A DNA stretch of 21,029 nucleotides from Minisyncoccota bacterium (GCA_023229825.1 JALNYN010000021.1:1-21029); one strand, 5' to 3'. Positions 7,630 through 14,690 are shown, numbered from the stretch's first letter. Translations and numbers: made by a program. The notes: generated by a model not told the origin, from the sequence alone.

Positions 7630-7658
7630 TTGACTTAAAACCTATTTTCTCTTAGTAT
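7630..7658 (+). promoter_or_regulatory. Consensus-like -35/-10 promoter
   Basis: TTGACT and TAGTAT are separated by exactly 17 bases, about 35 bases before a GGAGG ribosome site. It drives the 53-aa ORF starting at 7692. Confidence 0.7.
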
Positions 7659-7691
7659 TCTTGGTGGGAAACAAAAAGGAGGATATATCTT

Positions 7692-7853
7692 GTGAAGACT
7701 TATTTATTGATCGGCGCTTTTCTTTCGGGCTTAACGGCGTTTCTTGATCCGGCTCATTTCTGGCTCTGGTTGTTTGTTTGTATCGCATATCTCGTCGGTT
7801 TTTGGGCGGAAATTTCACCGGCGGGAGTTGATAAACCTCGTTACCCCCACTGA
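7692..7853 (+). CDS. 53-aa membrane miniprotein, unknown
   Basis: A GTG-started frame encodes MKTYLLIGAF..., 53 residues ending VDKPRYPH. The support is unusually complete for so small a gene: a TTGACT-17-TAGTAT promoter, a GGAGG site eight or nine bases before the GTG, and a perfect 13-bp terminator hairpin at 7873-7904. One or two membrane segments are likely (residues 4-18 and 23-39, the latter Trp/Phe-rich: HFWLWLFVCIAYLVGFW), followed by a short polar tail. The overlapping frame starting at 7744 has none of these signals. No family is recognised. Confidence 0.75.
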   Translation: MKTYLLIGAFLSGLTAFLDPAHFWLWLFVCIAYLVGFWAEISPAGVDKPRYPH

Positions 7854-7872
7854 AGGTAAAAGCGCAATATTC

Positions 7873-7904
7873 AAATCGAATGAGTATAACTCATTCGATT
7901 TTTT
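7873..7904 (+). terminator. Intrinsic terminator
   Basis: A perfect 13-bp stem (AAATCGAATGAGT with its complement, loop ATA) runs into TTTTTT. It ends the 53-aa gene's transcript. Confidence 0.85.
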
Positions 7905-8011
7905 ATGCTACATACATGATATTTACCTAGCGTAGAAATAGCTAAAAGCGTATACTGGAATCACTAATATTGTTAATCATATCATCTCCAATTAACCCGA
8001 TCACTTTCGTG

Positions 8012-8087
8012 GTCATTCCGGCCCGCGAGCCGGAATCCACGTCTATCGTTATTCCCCGTGGATCCCGGGTCGCGGCCCGGGATGACG
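8012..8087. repeat. Dispersed hairpin repeat, copy 1 (full-length)
   Basis: Two hairpins, ATTCCGGC-ccgcga-GCCGGAAT and ATCCCGGG-tcgcgg-CCCGGGAT, are joined by a CCACG/CGTGG pair and bounded by GTCATTCC and ATGACGA. It is the most complete copy of the family at 10970, 11654, 13834, 14660, 15694, 16721 and 17705. It contributes a spurious N-terminal extension to the following ORF. Confidence 0.85.
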
Positions 8088-8109
8088 AGAGGGAGTGGTT
8101 AGTTAGAGA

Positions 8110-8118
8110 TGGTATCAC
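8110..8118 (+). promoter_or_regulatory. Extended -10 at the edge of the dispersed repeat
   Basis: TG-G-TATCAC stands seven bases before the ATG at 8126. The sequence GTTAGTTAGAG-TGGTATCA around it recurs beside repeat copy 2 at 11027-11047, so the promoter seems to travel with the repeat's flank. Confidence 0.5.
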
Positions 8119-8125
8119 TTTCTTT

Positions 8126-9268
8126 ATGATCTTCGAGCATACATCGAAAAATAAAAAAGTCTTGTTGACTGTTTCCTTAATTGTTTTATTGGGCGGTATT
8201 CTTGCTTTTGCTTGGCCGCGGTTTTTTGGGGAAGCGAACGATCGCAAGGATGTACAAAGTCTGGTTGAAACTTTTGGAAAACGGCTTAAAAATGTTTCGC
8301 TTTTGGCGCCGAGAGAAATTTTAACGAAAAGCATGGAGGATAATTATGGCGAGCTCGTTTCTTCGCCCGTGCTCATTGCCGAATGGGTTGCGAAAGCCTC
8401 AGAAGATCCCGCGAACGTTCCGGGCAGGTTGACCTCGAGCCCATGGCCGGATCGCATTGAAATACTCAATATTGAAAAAAGATCGGACTATGCGTACGAA
8501 GTTAAAGGACGAGTTATCGAAATTACAAGCGTTGATGTGGACGGCAATTCGTCCGACAAAAGGCCGATAACCGTTCTTGCAGAAAAAAGACGCGACATGG
8601 GAAATCGATGGTATATCTCCGGTGTTACGCTTGATCCATATGAGCGCGGCGATACGTCCGGAAATTTCAAGAATGATCAGCTTGAAAAAGCGATCACCAA
8701 TTATCTTGTGACGCAAAAGCGTTTCAGCTGGCGAAACAGGGATGACAGTTTTGCCCTCTGTGTGATCGAAAATCTTGATCAAGAAAACGAATTATTCCCG
8801 TTCTCGCTTTGGGTGTATTGCGGAGAATATGTTGTCGAAGACGGTCAATTAAAAAACGTAAGCGGTTCATCGGGTCCGGCTAAAATACATTATCCGAATG
8901 AATTGTCTTTTTACGATCTGCGAAAGTTTTCCTATGAAGCGCCGGGGGATGGTTCTCAGTATTCTGAGGATGTAAGAAAAATATTTCCGGAGAACGTCCG
9001 GCAAAAGATATTTAATTTTGACACCGGCAAGATCGTTGCGCGAATCGAGGCTGACGCACTGGCAAATATCCGATCATGGGAATCGATCAAAAGCGCGGTG
9101 GGGGAATGCAGAGTGGATAAGGTTTGGCAGACGCACGCGAGAGCCGTAACGGCAGAACTCAACAACGGCGAAGAATTGACGGCTTTTGAACCCGAGATCG
9201 ATGATATTTTCAAAATAGTCGGCGCATCGACACCGAAATGCGGTGAAATTATGATGGGAACGGAATAA
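8126..9268 (+). CDS. Membrane-anchored extracytoplasmic protein, unknown
   Basis: The open frame begins at 7970, but its first 52 codons are dispersed-repeat DNA (VIPAREPEST..., VAARDDE). The ATG at 8126 is the better start, giving 380 aa. The N-terminus MIFEHTSKNKK precedes one membrane helix (about 12-32), and the rest is soluble and probably outside. The middle resembles a lipocalin/NTF2-like strand-rich domain only in general character. The C-terminal part ends with ELNNGEELTAFEPEIDDIFK...KCGEIMMGTE, a compact segment that I believe recurs in uncharacterised CPR proteins, from memory and unchecked. Paired Cys residues occur at the end. There is no ribosome site; the extended -10 seven bases upstream implies a leaderless message. 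Function unknown. Confidence 0.75.
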   Translation: MIFEHTSKNKKVLLTVSLIVLLGGILAFAWPRFFGEANDRKDVQSLVETFGKRLKNVSLLAPREILTKSMEDNYGELVSSPVLIAEWVAKASEDPANVPGRLTSSPWPDRIEILNIEKRSDYAYEVKGRVIEITSVDVDGNSSDKRPITVLAEKRRDMGNRWYISGVTLDPYERGDTSGNFKNDQLEKAITNYLVTQKRFSWRNRDDSFALCVIENLDQENELFPFSLWVYCGEYVVEDGQLKNVSGSSGPAKIHYPNELSFYDLRKFSYEAPGDGSQYSEDVRKIFPENVRQKIFNFDTGKIVARIEADALANIRSWESIKSAVGECRVDKVWQTHARAVTAELNNGEELTAFEPEIDDIFKIVGASTPKCGEIMMGTE

Positions 9269-9306
9269 ACGCGGTGAAAGAAGGAAAAATAGGTACAAAA
9301 CACAGA

Positions 9307-9328
9307 AAGCGCCCGAGTCCGGGCGCTT
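9307..9328. terminator. Hairpin between convergent genes
   Basis: AAGCGCCCG-agtc-CGGGCGCTT forms a strong 9-bp stem between the plus-strand gene ending at 9268 and the minus-strand gene ending at 9338. T-runs are poor on both sides, so it may act as a weak bidirectional terminator. Confidence 0.6.
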
Positions 9329-9337
9329 CGTCATAAT

Positions 9338-9631
9338 TTATTGATGGATATGCGCTTCAATGTTAAAGCTTAATCTCCTGTCGAATTCATTGAGGTTCCG
9401 ATACGGTACGGTTTCTTTATGAGTCTTTCCACACTTGGTGCATACGACCTCGCGATCGACTTTGATCACGTCCATTATTTTGAATTCACCGCAGAGGGGG
9501 TTGGTCCAGTATTCAATGGTATCGAAATACATGTCATCTTCGTGCAAAACCACATTATCGTGTTCGCATGGGTCCGCCGCCAATTCCAAAGTGAGATAAA
9601 AAACTAAAAGAGCTAAAATGATCAATAACAC
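9338..9631 (-). CDS. Small exported four-Cys protein, unknown
   Basis: This 97-aa protein starts with GTG, preceded by AGGAG at good spacing and by a TTGACA-17-TATATT promoter. Residues 1-19 (MLLIILALLVFYLTLELAA) are a signal peptide or membrane anchor with no basic residue in front, which is unusual. The mature part is acidic and has four cysteines: Cys22, Cys47 and a CTKC pair at 64-67, next to His24 and His71. A small zinc-ribbon-like site or two disulfides would fit; the sequence cannot decide. There is no lipobox. No family is recognised. Confidence 0.75.
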   Translation of the reverse strand: MLLIILALLVFYLTLELAADPCEHDNVVLHEDDMYFDTIEYWTNPLCGEFKIMDVIKVDREVVCTKCGKTHKETVPYRNLNEFDRRLSFNIEAHIHQ

Positions 9632-9664
9632 GGTTTTCTCCTGTAAAATATTGAACTTGTTTTT

Positions 9665-9693
9665 AATATATAATATAATACTACATATGTCAA
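9665..9693 (-). promoter_or_regulatory. Consensus promoter for the small Cys protein
   Basis: On the minus strand TTGACA (9693-9688) and TATATT (9670-9665) are separated by exactly 17 bases. The leader of about 30 bases carries AGGAG before the GTG. Confidence 0.8.
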
Positions 9694-9724
9694 GCGAACC
9701 GGCGAGTATTCTGCAACCATAAAA

Positions 9725-9753
9725 GTTGAATTTTATGGTAGAATTAATTCAAC
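9725..9753 (+). promoter_or_regulatory. Extended -10 inside a palindrome
   Basis: TG-G-TAGAAT (9736-9744) lies within the inverted repeat GTTGAATT...AATTCAAC (9725-9732 and 9746-9753). The overlap makes a repressor-operator arrangement possible for the gene at 9779, but it could be coincidence. Confidence 0.5.
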
Positions 9754-9778
9754 ATACTTGGCGTAAGCCGAAACAATT

Positions 9779-10192
9779 ATGAAATTTTTACCGCGACATA
9801 TTCTCATATTGTTTGCCTGCATTATCATTCTGCATTTTATTGCAAATGCGGTCGGACTTTATGACACGCCAGTTGTCTGGTTTGATAATGTGCTGCATAT
9901 GCTCGCAGGCGCCGGTTTCGGGCTCGTGTGGTTATGGATATCAGAGAGTAAAAGCGTCCGGATCTCGCAAGGGTATCCGGCATCGTCCATGATCGGATTT
10001 GTATTATGTCTGGCGCTGGTCTGGGAGCTTATGGAATTTCTGTTTTTGTCATATTTCACACCATATGCCTACGCTTTAAATATCTATTCGCCGTCGATCC
10101 TTGAAGCGAGCATCGATGTGATATCCGATCTGACCGGAGCCGTTGTTTTGCTATTTTTAAATCACGTTCGTCATTCAACCGCTGTACGCTGA
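9779..10192 (+). CDS. Four-helix membrane protein, YjdF/DUF2238-like
   Basis: The 137-aa protein has about four membrane segments (7-25, 38-54, 70-90, 112-129). The pattern WFDNVLHMLAGAGFGLVWLWI, a central WELMEF and a later D..SDLTGA matches my recollection of the YjdF/DUF2238 family of small inner-membrane proteins, whose role is unknown; VanZ-like proteins are a more distant alternative. The ATG has a leader of about 25 nt and no clear ribosome site. A palindrome overlaps its -10. The gene is followed by two GC hairpins. Confidence 0.65.
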   Translation: MKFLPRHILILFACIIILHFIANAVGLYDTPVVWFDNVLHMLAGAGFGLVWLWISESKSVRISQGYPASSMIGFVLCLALVWELMEFLFLSYFTPYAYALNIYSPSILEASIDVISDLTGAVVLLFLNHVRHSTAVR

Positions 10193-10203
10193 CACGTTTC
10201 TCT

Positions 10204-10277
10204 CCCTCTTTTTAGAGGGGGTCGAGATCAGGTTGAAATACCACCCCACCTCAGTCCTCCCCTTTGAAAAGGGGAGG
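10204..10277. repeat. CCTCCCC/GGGGAGG hairpin repeats
   Basis: Two pyrimidine/purine hairpins lie here: CCCTCT...AGAGGG near 10204-10221 and a perfect 10-bp stem CCTCCCCTTT-ga-AAAGGGGAGG at 10256-10277. This type of intergenic palindrome is common in bacterial genomes. It lies between convergent genes and may help end the transcript from 9779. Confidence 0.65.
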
Positions 10278-10296
10278 AGGCACGACGAACGTATAT

Positions 10297-10325
10297 AAAA
10301 AATCCGGGCAAAGTGGCGCCCGGAT
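10297..10325 (-). terminator. Terminator of secreted paralogue 1
   Basis: On the minus strand ATCCGGGC pairs with GCCCGGAT and is followed by TTTTTT. The stem core matches the terminator of paralogue 2 at 11059-11085, so gene and terminator were duplicated together. Confidence 0.8.
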
Positions 10326-10342
10326 GCCTCTTGATCGGTGAT

Positions 10343-10831
10343 TTATTTGCTGTACGTGATGCTCAGCAGCTCGGTAGCTCCTTGCGGTTCATTTACAACC
10401 GCCACTGATGATATTCTTGGATGTTTTACGGTGAGTATCATTGGCATTGCGGGCATCGGATCGAGTCCGTCTTCTCTGACGATCGCTTTATCCAATATTC
10501 GTCCGTATTTATCATACGCCAACAAACTATGGCTCTGGGTGTGATCGTTCCAATCTTTGAGTACGATGGTAACTTCGCACACGGTCGAATTGTCCATGAA
10601 GTCAAACTTGGCAGGGTTATAAAATCTGCCGCCTTGCACAATATTGCCGTCGAGGAAATTGATGCCGTAAGATTGATATTGATTGGTGATATTCAGACCT
10701 TCAAAAGGATTTCCCGGGGCGAATGATACCGTCACCTCGCCTCCGCAAGGTCTTACCGGCAGCGCGTAAGCAGATGCAGAAAATATAGCTATAAATAAGC
10801 CTATGATTAAGGATCGTACATATTTTTTCAT
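10343..10831 (-). CDS. Secreted beta-rich protein, paralogue 1
   Basis: The 162-aa product has a signal peptide (MKKYVRSLIIGLFIAIFSAS, cleavage likely after AYA at 23). The mature domain contains ITNQYQSYGINF, a segment I associate with secreted jelly-roll or galactose-binding-like domains, then VTIVLKDWNDHTQSH and a final PRISSVAVVNEP...SITYS. Two cysteines (CGGEV and STVCEV) are conserved in the paralogue at 11110 and probably form a disulfide. A GGAG site lies seven bases before the ATG. The gene has its own terminator and probably its own promoter. Its ligand is unknown; carbohydrate binding is only a guess from fold resemblance. Confidence 0.8.
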   Translation of the reverse strand: MKKYVRSLIIGLFIAIFSASAYALPVRPCGGEVTVSFAPGNPFEGLNITNQYQSYGINFLDGNIVQGGRFYNPAKFDFMDNSTVCEVTIVLKDWNDHTQSHSLLAYDKYGRILDKAIVREDGLDPMPAMPMILTVKHPRISSVAVVNEPQGATELLSITYSK

Positions 10832-10920
10832 TGTGTGGCTCCGAATAAAAAGAACAAAATTGGTTTGGGAAGTTATTCCGGTTCTCTACTTCCTGATCGG
10901 GAGAATAGACTAGCAGTATA

Positions 10921-10934
10921 AATTTTTCATGAAC
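10921..10934 (-). promoter_or_regulatory. Shared CATGAAAAATT motif upstream of paralogue 1
   Basis: On the minus strand TTCATGAAAAATT lies about 90 bases upstream of the ATG, followed by a TATTCTC word. The same CATGAAAAATT ... TATTCTC arrangement is found upstream of paralogue 2 (11823-11834), with a third TCATGAAAAT at about 11850-11860. A shared operator or promoter element is plausible. Confidence 0.4.
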
Positions 10935-10969
10935 AAATTTTTTCTCCAATTAACCTATTTATTTTTGTT

Positions 10970-11050
10970 GTCATTCCAGCCACGCCTTGCCATGCCGTAG
11001 TCCGACAGGTGGCGGACGAAAGGGGAATGGTTAGTTAGAGGTGGTATCAT
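10970..11050. repeat. Dispersed hairpin repeat, copy 2 (degenerate)
   Basis: The copy begins TGTCATTCCAGCC and ends with GGAATGGTTAGTTAGAG-TGGTATCA, matching the right flank of copy 1 (8090-8117), including its extended -10. The inner hairpin is replaced by a different GC-rich segment (CCACGCC...GGTGGCGG). Confidence 0.6.
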
Positions 11051-11058
11051 TTTGCTGC

Positions 11059-11085
11059 AAAAAAAACCGGGCGACGTGCGCCCGG
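11059..11085 (-). terminator. Terminator of secreted paralogue 2
   Basis: On the minus strand CCGGGCG pairs with CGCCCGG and is followed by eight T residues. It matches the terminator of paralogue 1. Confidence 0.8.
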
Positions 11086-11109
11086 ATGGGAGTGTGCATT
11101 TTTCAGTCA

Positions 11110-11598
11110 TTAATAACTGTAAGTAATGCTTATGAGCTGCGAAAATCCGGAAGGTACGGATACGATTTCCAATGATGATATTCTTGGATTGTATTGTTTT
11201 ACGGTGAAGACCAGCGGAAAGGTTGGCATGGGATCAAATCCTTTTTCTACTATAGTATCGGTATTTATTATCCGGCCGTATCTATCGCGCGCCACCAGAG
11301 TGTGAGTTTGGTTGACATCATTCCAATCTTTCAGTACGACAGTAACTTTGCATGCCGTTGCATTATTCATAAAGAAGAAATACGACGGATTGAGAAAGTT
11401 TCCGCCTTTTATCACGCTTGATCCATCAAAGATAATACCGACAGAATTGTATTGGTTCGTGATAGTTTCACCTTCATAAATGCTGGGGAAGAAAGGAACG
11501 TGTACTTCTCTTCCGCAGGTGGTAGTCGTCGCGTAGGCTGATGCTGAAAATAGTGCTATAAATAACGCTATAATTATAGACTGTATATATTTTTTCAC
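11110..11598 (-). CDS. Secreted beta-rich protein, paralogue 2
   Basis: It is the same length (162 aa) and architecture as the product of 10343-10831: signal peptide ending SASAYA, ITNQYNSVGIIF, VTVVLKDWNDVNQTH, DxYGRI, DPMPxxPxxFTVK, PRISS and SITYS. The start is GTG, with GGAG in GGAGCCTACC before it. The two genes share a leader core (TTGTTCTTT ... GGAGCC), showing tandem duplication of gene, leader and terminator. Between promoter and start lie about 190 bases of leader that include dispersed repeat copy 3, so the message carries strong hairpins. The spacing between paralogues is about 280 bases and is filled by repeat copy 2. Confidence 0.8.
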   Translation of the reverse strand: MKKYIQSIIIALFIALFSASAYATTTTCGREVHVPFFPSIYEGETITNQYNSVGIIFDGSSVIKGGNFLNPSYFFFMNNATACKVTVVLKDWNDVNQTHTLVARDRYGRIINTDTIVEKGFDPMPTFPLVFTVKQYNPRISSLEIVSVPSGFSQLISITYSY

Positions 11599-11653
11599 GG
11601 TAGGCTCCTAAATATAAAGAACAAAAACGAGTTTGAAAGCCGGACACGCCGTC

Positions 11654-11732
11654 GTCATACTGGACAGGGATCCAGTATCCACGTCGTCGCGCCGGTAAAC
11701 GTGGATTCCGGGTCGCGGCCCGGAATGACGAA
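11654..11732. repeat. Dispersed hairpin repeat, copy 3
   Basis: It has hairpins ATACTGGA-caggga-TCCAGTAT and ATTCCGGG-tcgcgg-CCCGGAAT, joined by a CCACG/CGTGG pair, and ends ATGACGA. The first hairpin differs completely in sequence from copy 1 but keeps its pairing. It lies inside the predicted leader of paralogue 2. Confidence 0.8.
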
Positions 11733-11795
11733 TCGGCATTTTTTTTCGGACCGACTATCATTCTGTGCGTAATTTAATTTTCCCATCCTGTGATG

Positions 11796-11824
11796 AGAAT
11801 ACTCTTTGTGAGAAATATTGTCAA
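11796..11824 (-). promoter_or_regulatory. Consensus promoter of secreted paralogue 2
   Basis: On the minus strand TTGACA (11824-11819) and TATTCT (11801-11796) are 17 bases apart. CATGAAAAATTGACA overlaps the -35 and may be an operator shared with paralogue 1. Confidence 0.7.
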
Positions 11825-11871
11825 TTTTTCATGATAAAAAATATCGGATTTTCATGAATTATTAATCGATA

Positions 11872-13755
11872 TCAGTATGTTTCATTGCGCCGTAAAAAGA
11901 TCCTGGAAAGATTTAATTCGTCGTATGAATATTCTTCGCCTAATATCTTTCGTACGGGAGTGAGAGCGAAGCTGCCCGATTCTTTAAAGGCCTCGGCTAT
12001 TTTTTCAAATCGCGCATGAGGCGGCTTTACATACTCGATATTCAATTCTCGGTCTTCGCCGGAAATTTTTTCTATATGTGAAATGATCGTGCTTTCGGTG
12101 AGACCGCGAATCGTTGCGATCGCGAGGATCGGTATTTTTTGCTGTAAGAATTTTTTCGTTTCATCGAAGGTCGAGATCTTTTTGGTCAGACGCGGGATCT
12201 CTTCTATTCGATCCGGGATCGGCCTGTCTTGTTTATGGTTTACTTTCGGTTTTAGCTTTATATCATGAGCCTCAACGTATTCCGCTATCGCATCTAAAAA
12301 TTGTTCTCCGAATTGCTCCAATTTTTGATGGCCTACGCCGCTTATCTCCAGAAATTCAGCTTCTGTTTGAGGATAGTGGAGCGCCATTTCCCGAAGCGCC
12401 TTATCGCCGAATACGACATAAGGGGGAACGGAAAGCTTTTCCGCTTCTTGCTTTCTGAGGACGCGCAACTCTTCAAAAAGCACGGCATCGTATTCCTCGG
12501 ACGAAGACGTCTGCGACCTTTGTTTTTTTGGCAAGACCAAGAAGACTTGATCCTTTTCTTGATCACTTTGTTGAGGCACGCATGTATCGCAATTTTCGCA
12601 ATTTTTCTCGGTATAGTTTTCGTTGAAGTAGCGTAGTAAAAAGCGTCGTCTGCATCCGGCGGTATTTCCGTACGATACGACCTGTTCCAATTTTTCATTC
12701 GCTTTTCGCTGTTCCTCCGCATCCGCCATGCCGCGGATAAAATAGTCATGCTTGAATTTATCGCCGTAGGAAAAAAGCAGAACGCATCGAGAGGGAAGTC
12801 CGTCGCGTCCGGCGCGTCCGGTTTCCTGATAGTATCCTTCCACTGATTTCGGCAGGGAATGGTGGATCACGAGCCGTACATCCGGCTTATCGATACCCAT
12901 GCCGAAGGCGATGGTGGCGACGACGATATCAACCTCGTCGCGGATGAATTTCTCCTGATTTTCGCTGCGTTTTTGAGGAGAAAGCCCGGCGTGGTACGCC
13001 ACCGCTTTGTAACCGTATTTCCCCAAGGCGGCCACCATTTTTTCCGTATCATTTCTTGAAAAACAGTAGATGATCGCGCTTTCATCCCGATATTCTTTCA
13101 GTAATGAAAGGATAGTGCGCAAAGAATCCTTTTTCGGCAAAACCTCGTACTTCAAATTCGGACGATTGAAACTGGAAATGAAGATTCTTGGATCGCGCAA
13201 GCGGAGTTGATGAACGATGTCTTCGCGCACTTTTTCGGTAGCGGTGGCGGTGAGCGCAATGATGGGAACGGCGGGAAATTTTTCGCGCAGATATTTCAGG
13301 TTGCGATAGTCCGGTCGAAAATCATGCCCCCATTCGGAAATACAATGCGCTTCATCAACGGCAAACAAGCTTATTTTGAGAGTTTGGAGAAAACGTTCAA
13401 AGGATGGTGCGGAGAATCGTTCCGGCGCCACGTAGAGAATTTTTAATTCGCCTCGCTTTGCCTTGGTCGCCACCTCTATGACCTCGTCGCGGGAAAGCGT
13501 GCTGTTCCAAAGCGCGGCTGGGGCTCCGTTTATTTGCAGGGCATCTACCTGATCTTTCATAAGGGAAATAAGCGGGGAGACGACCACGGTGAGACCATCC
13601 ATCATCAGGGCGGGAAGCTGGAAACACAGCGATTTTCCTCCGCCGGTCGGCATAAGCACGGCGCAGTCGCGGCCTTCCAAAACTTCCTCGACTATTTCCT
13701 TTTGGAGCGGACGGAACGTATCGTATCCGAAATGTTTTTTTAGGGTGTTTTGCAT
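11872..13755 (-). CDS. recQ: RecQ-family DNA helicase without winged-helix domain
   Basis: I take the ATG at 13755 (MQNTLKKHFGYDTFRPLQ), giving 627 aa; the frame stays open 20 codons further upstream, but that stretch reads through the promoter. Walker A PTGGGKS (36-42), DEAH (134-137), AFGMGID and QETGRAGRDG (310-319) define a RecQ 3'-5' helicase core. Zinc-binding cysteines are at 368, 386, 389 and 392. Only about 28 residues then precede the HRDC domain (about 420-500), where E. coli RecQ has about 120 residues of RQC winged helix. The C-terminus (about 525-618) looks like the HTH_40 domain of other RecQ proteins. The role is unwinding in recombination and fork repair; loss of the winged helix should alter duplex-end recognition. 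Confidence 0.93.
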   Translation of the reverse strand: MQNTLKKHFGYDTFRPLQKEIVEEVLEGRDCAVLMPTGGGKSLCFQLPALMMDGLTVVVSPLISLMKDQVDALQINGAPAALWNSTLSRDEVIEVATKAKRGELKILYVAPERFSAPSFERFLQTLKISLFAVDEAHCISEWGHDFRPDYRNLKYLREKFPAVPIIALTATATEKVREDIVHQLRLRDPRIFISSFNRPNLKYEVLPKKDSLRTILSLLKEYRDESAIIYCFSRNDTEKMVAALGKYGYKAVAYHAGLSPQKRSENQEKFIRDEVDIVVATIAFGMGIDKPDVRLVIHHSLPKSVEGYYQETGRAGRDGLPSRCVLLFSYGDKFKHDYFIRGMADAEEQRKANEKLEQVVSYGNTAGCRRRFLLRYFNENYTEKNCENCDTCVPQQSDQEKDQVFLVLPKKQRSQTSSSEEYDAVLFEELRVLRKQEAEKLSVPPYVVFGDKALREMALHYPQTEAEFLEISGVGHQKLEQFGEQFLDAIAEYVEAHDIKLKPKVNHKQDRPIPDRIEEIPRLTKKISTFDETKKFLQQKIPILAIATIRGLTESTIISHIEKISGEDRELNIEYVKPPHARFEKIAEAFKESGSFALTPVRKILGEEYSYDELNLSRIFLRRNETY

Positions 13756-13774
13756 GGAATTTACCGGTATGAAG

Positions 13775-13780
13775 ATTATA
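13775..13780 (-). promoter_or_regulatory. recQ -10 within an inverted repeat
   Basis: On the minus strand TATAAT ends 19 bases before the ATG, giving a leader of about 13 nt with no ribosome site. CGGTAT...ATACCG brackets the -10 (13765-13783), so an operator is possible. The -35 is weak (TTCCAT). Confidence 0.5.
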
Positions 13781-13833
13781 CCGAATTTTGGCGGTGAATG
13801 GAAATGCGCTGTCACGTGTCAGACAGCGAACAA

Positions 13834-13887
13834 AATCCACGTCAGACATAAATCCCCGTGGATCCCGGGTCCCTGCCCGGGATGACG
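13834..13887. repeat. Dispersed hairpin repeat, copy 4
   Basis: ATCCACG...CGTGGAT encloses a short loop, followed by the hairpin ATCCCGGG-tccctg-CCCGGGAT and ATGACGA. It sits between the divergent recQ and TraX genes. Confidence 0.8.
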
Positions 13888-13932
13888 ATATTTTGAGAAA
13901 AGAGCTATGTTAGTGAAAAGAGATATTGAAGA

Positions 13933-13941
13933 TGGTATAAT
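13933..13941 (+). promoter_or_regulatory. Extended -10, leaderless TraX-family gene
   Basis: TG-G-TATAAT is followed by six bases (ATCAAA) and then ATG at 13948. The spacing is identical to that at 5786 and 17111. Confidence 0.7.
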
Positions 13942-13947
13942 ATCAAA

Positions 13948-14619
13948 ATGAACGCTTTTCATTTGAAAATTATTGCCATTGTGACAATGGTGATCGATCA
14001 CATCGGTTACTTCTTTTTTCCGCAATACATCGCGCTTCGATTCATCGGGAGGCTTTCTTTTCCTCTTTTTTGCTGGTTTGTGGCAGAGGGAGCAAAACAT
14101 ACGCAGAACGAAAAAAAATATTTATTGAGAATGTTCTTGTTCGCCTCTGTTTCCCAGATACCTTTTCTTCTCGCAAATCAATTCCTTGATCCCGGTTACC
14201 GCACCTTAAATGCGATCTTTACGCTTTCGATCGGCTTGGGCGCTATCATTCTCATGAGAAAGATCAAGAATCTGCCCCTGCGGACCGTTATCGCGTTCTC
14301 GGCTTTTTTTCTCGCGGAGATATTGCTCACCGATTACGGCGGTGCCGGCGTGCTCTCGATCGTTGCTTTTTACTTCTTCCCAAACATCCCCTCGATGATC
14401 CTTTCACAAATTGCCATTTACGGAACTTTTATCACCATGCCGGCGATCGTATCTTCTGCCGATCTCCTCTGGCGCTGGGAGATCATCGGGCTTTTATCCA
14501 TCGCATTCATCGCTTTATACAATGGACAGCAAGGGCCAAGGGCTAAATATCTTTTTTATGTCTTTTATCCCTTACAATACGCCGCCATTTATTTGCTTTT
14601 ATTATTGAGAGCGACATGA
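13948..14619 (+). CDS. TraX-family membrane protein
   Basis: The 223-aa polytopic protein begins MNAFHLKIIAIVTMVIDHIG and continues with RFIGRLSFPLFCWFVAEGAKHT and NAIFTLSIGLG, the hallmark N-terminal pattern of the TraX family. Six to eight membrane segments follow. TraX of F plasmid is linked to N-acetylation of pilin; chromosomal homologues in small genomes have no proven role, and acyl transfer to a surface structure is an inference. The start is fixed by an extended -10 six bases upstream, so no ribosome site is expected. Divergent from recQ, with dispersed repeat copy 4 between them. Confidence 0.85.
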   Translation: MNAFHLKIIAIVTMVIDHIGYFFFPQYIALRFIGRLSFPLFCWFVAEGAKHTQNEKKYLLRMFLFASVSQIPFLLANQFLDPGYRTLNAIFTLSIGLGAIILMRKIKNLPLRTVIAFSAFFLAEILLTDYGGAGVLSIVAFYFFPNIPSMILSQIAIYGTFITMPAIVSSADLLWRWEIIGLLSIAFIALYNGQQGPRAKYLFYVFYPLQYAAIYLLLLLRAT

Positions 14620-14659
14620 TTATTAACCTGTCCATAATCTTCGTTCGTGGTAGTTAAAA

Positions 14660-14690
14660 CGTGGATTCCGGATCGCGGTCCGGAATGACG
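14660..14690. repeat. Dispersed hairpin repeat, copy 5 (half unit)
   Basis: CGTGG then ATTCCGGA-tcgcgg-TCCGGAAT and ATGACGG. The GGA/TCC pairs replace GGG/CCC of copies 1, 3, 4 and 8, keeping the stem intact. Confidence 0.8.

Noticed and set aside
7744..7935. 63-aa plus-strand ORF
   Set aside because: It overlaps the better supported 53-aa gene in another frame and reads through that gene's terminator.
7970..8125. N-terminal 52 codons of the ORF ending at 9268
   Set aside because: They translate dispersed repeat copy 1; the ATG at 8126 is followed by a proper membrane anchor and preceded by an extended -10.
10338..10726. Plus-strand ORFs opposite the first secreted paralogue
   Set aside because: They are antisense shadows of a gene with signal peptide, ribosome site and terminator; a similar shadow appears opposite the second paralogue for the same reason.
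13756..13815. 20-residue upstream extension of RecQ
   Set aside because: It reads through the TATAAT and an inverted repeat; RecQ homology begins at MQNTLKKHFGY.
12083..13885. Several plus-strand and alternate-frame ORFs across recQ
   Set aside because: They lie wholly within the RecQ coding region and have skewed composition and no start signals.
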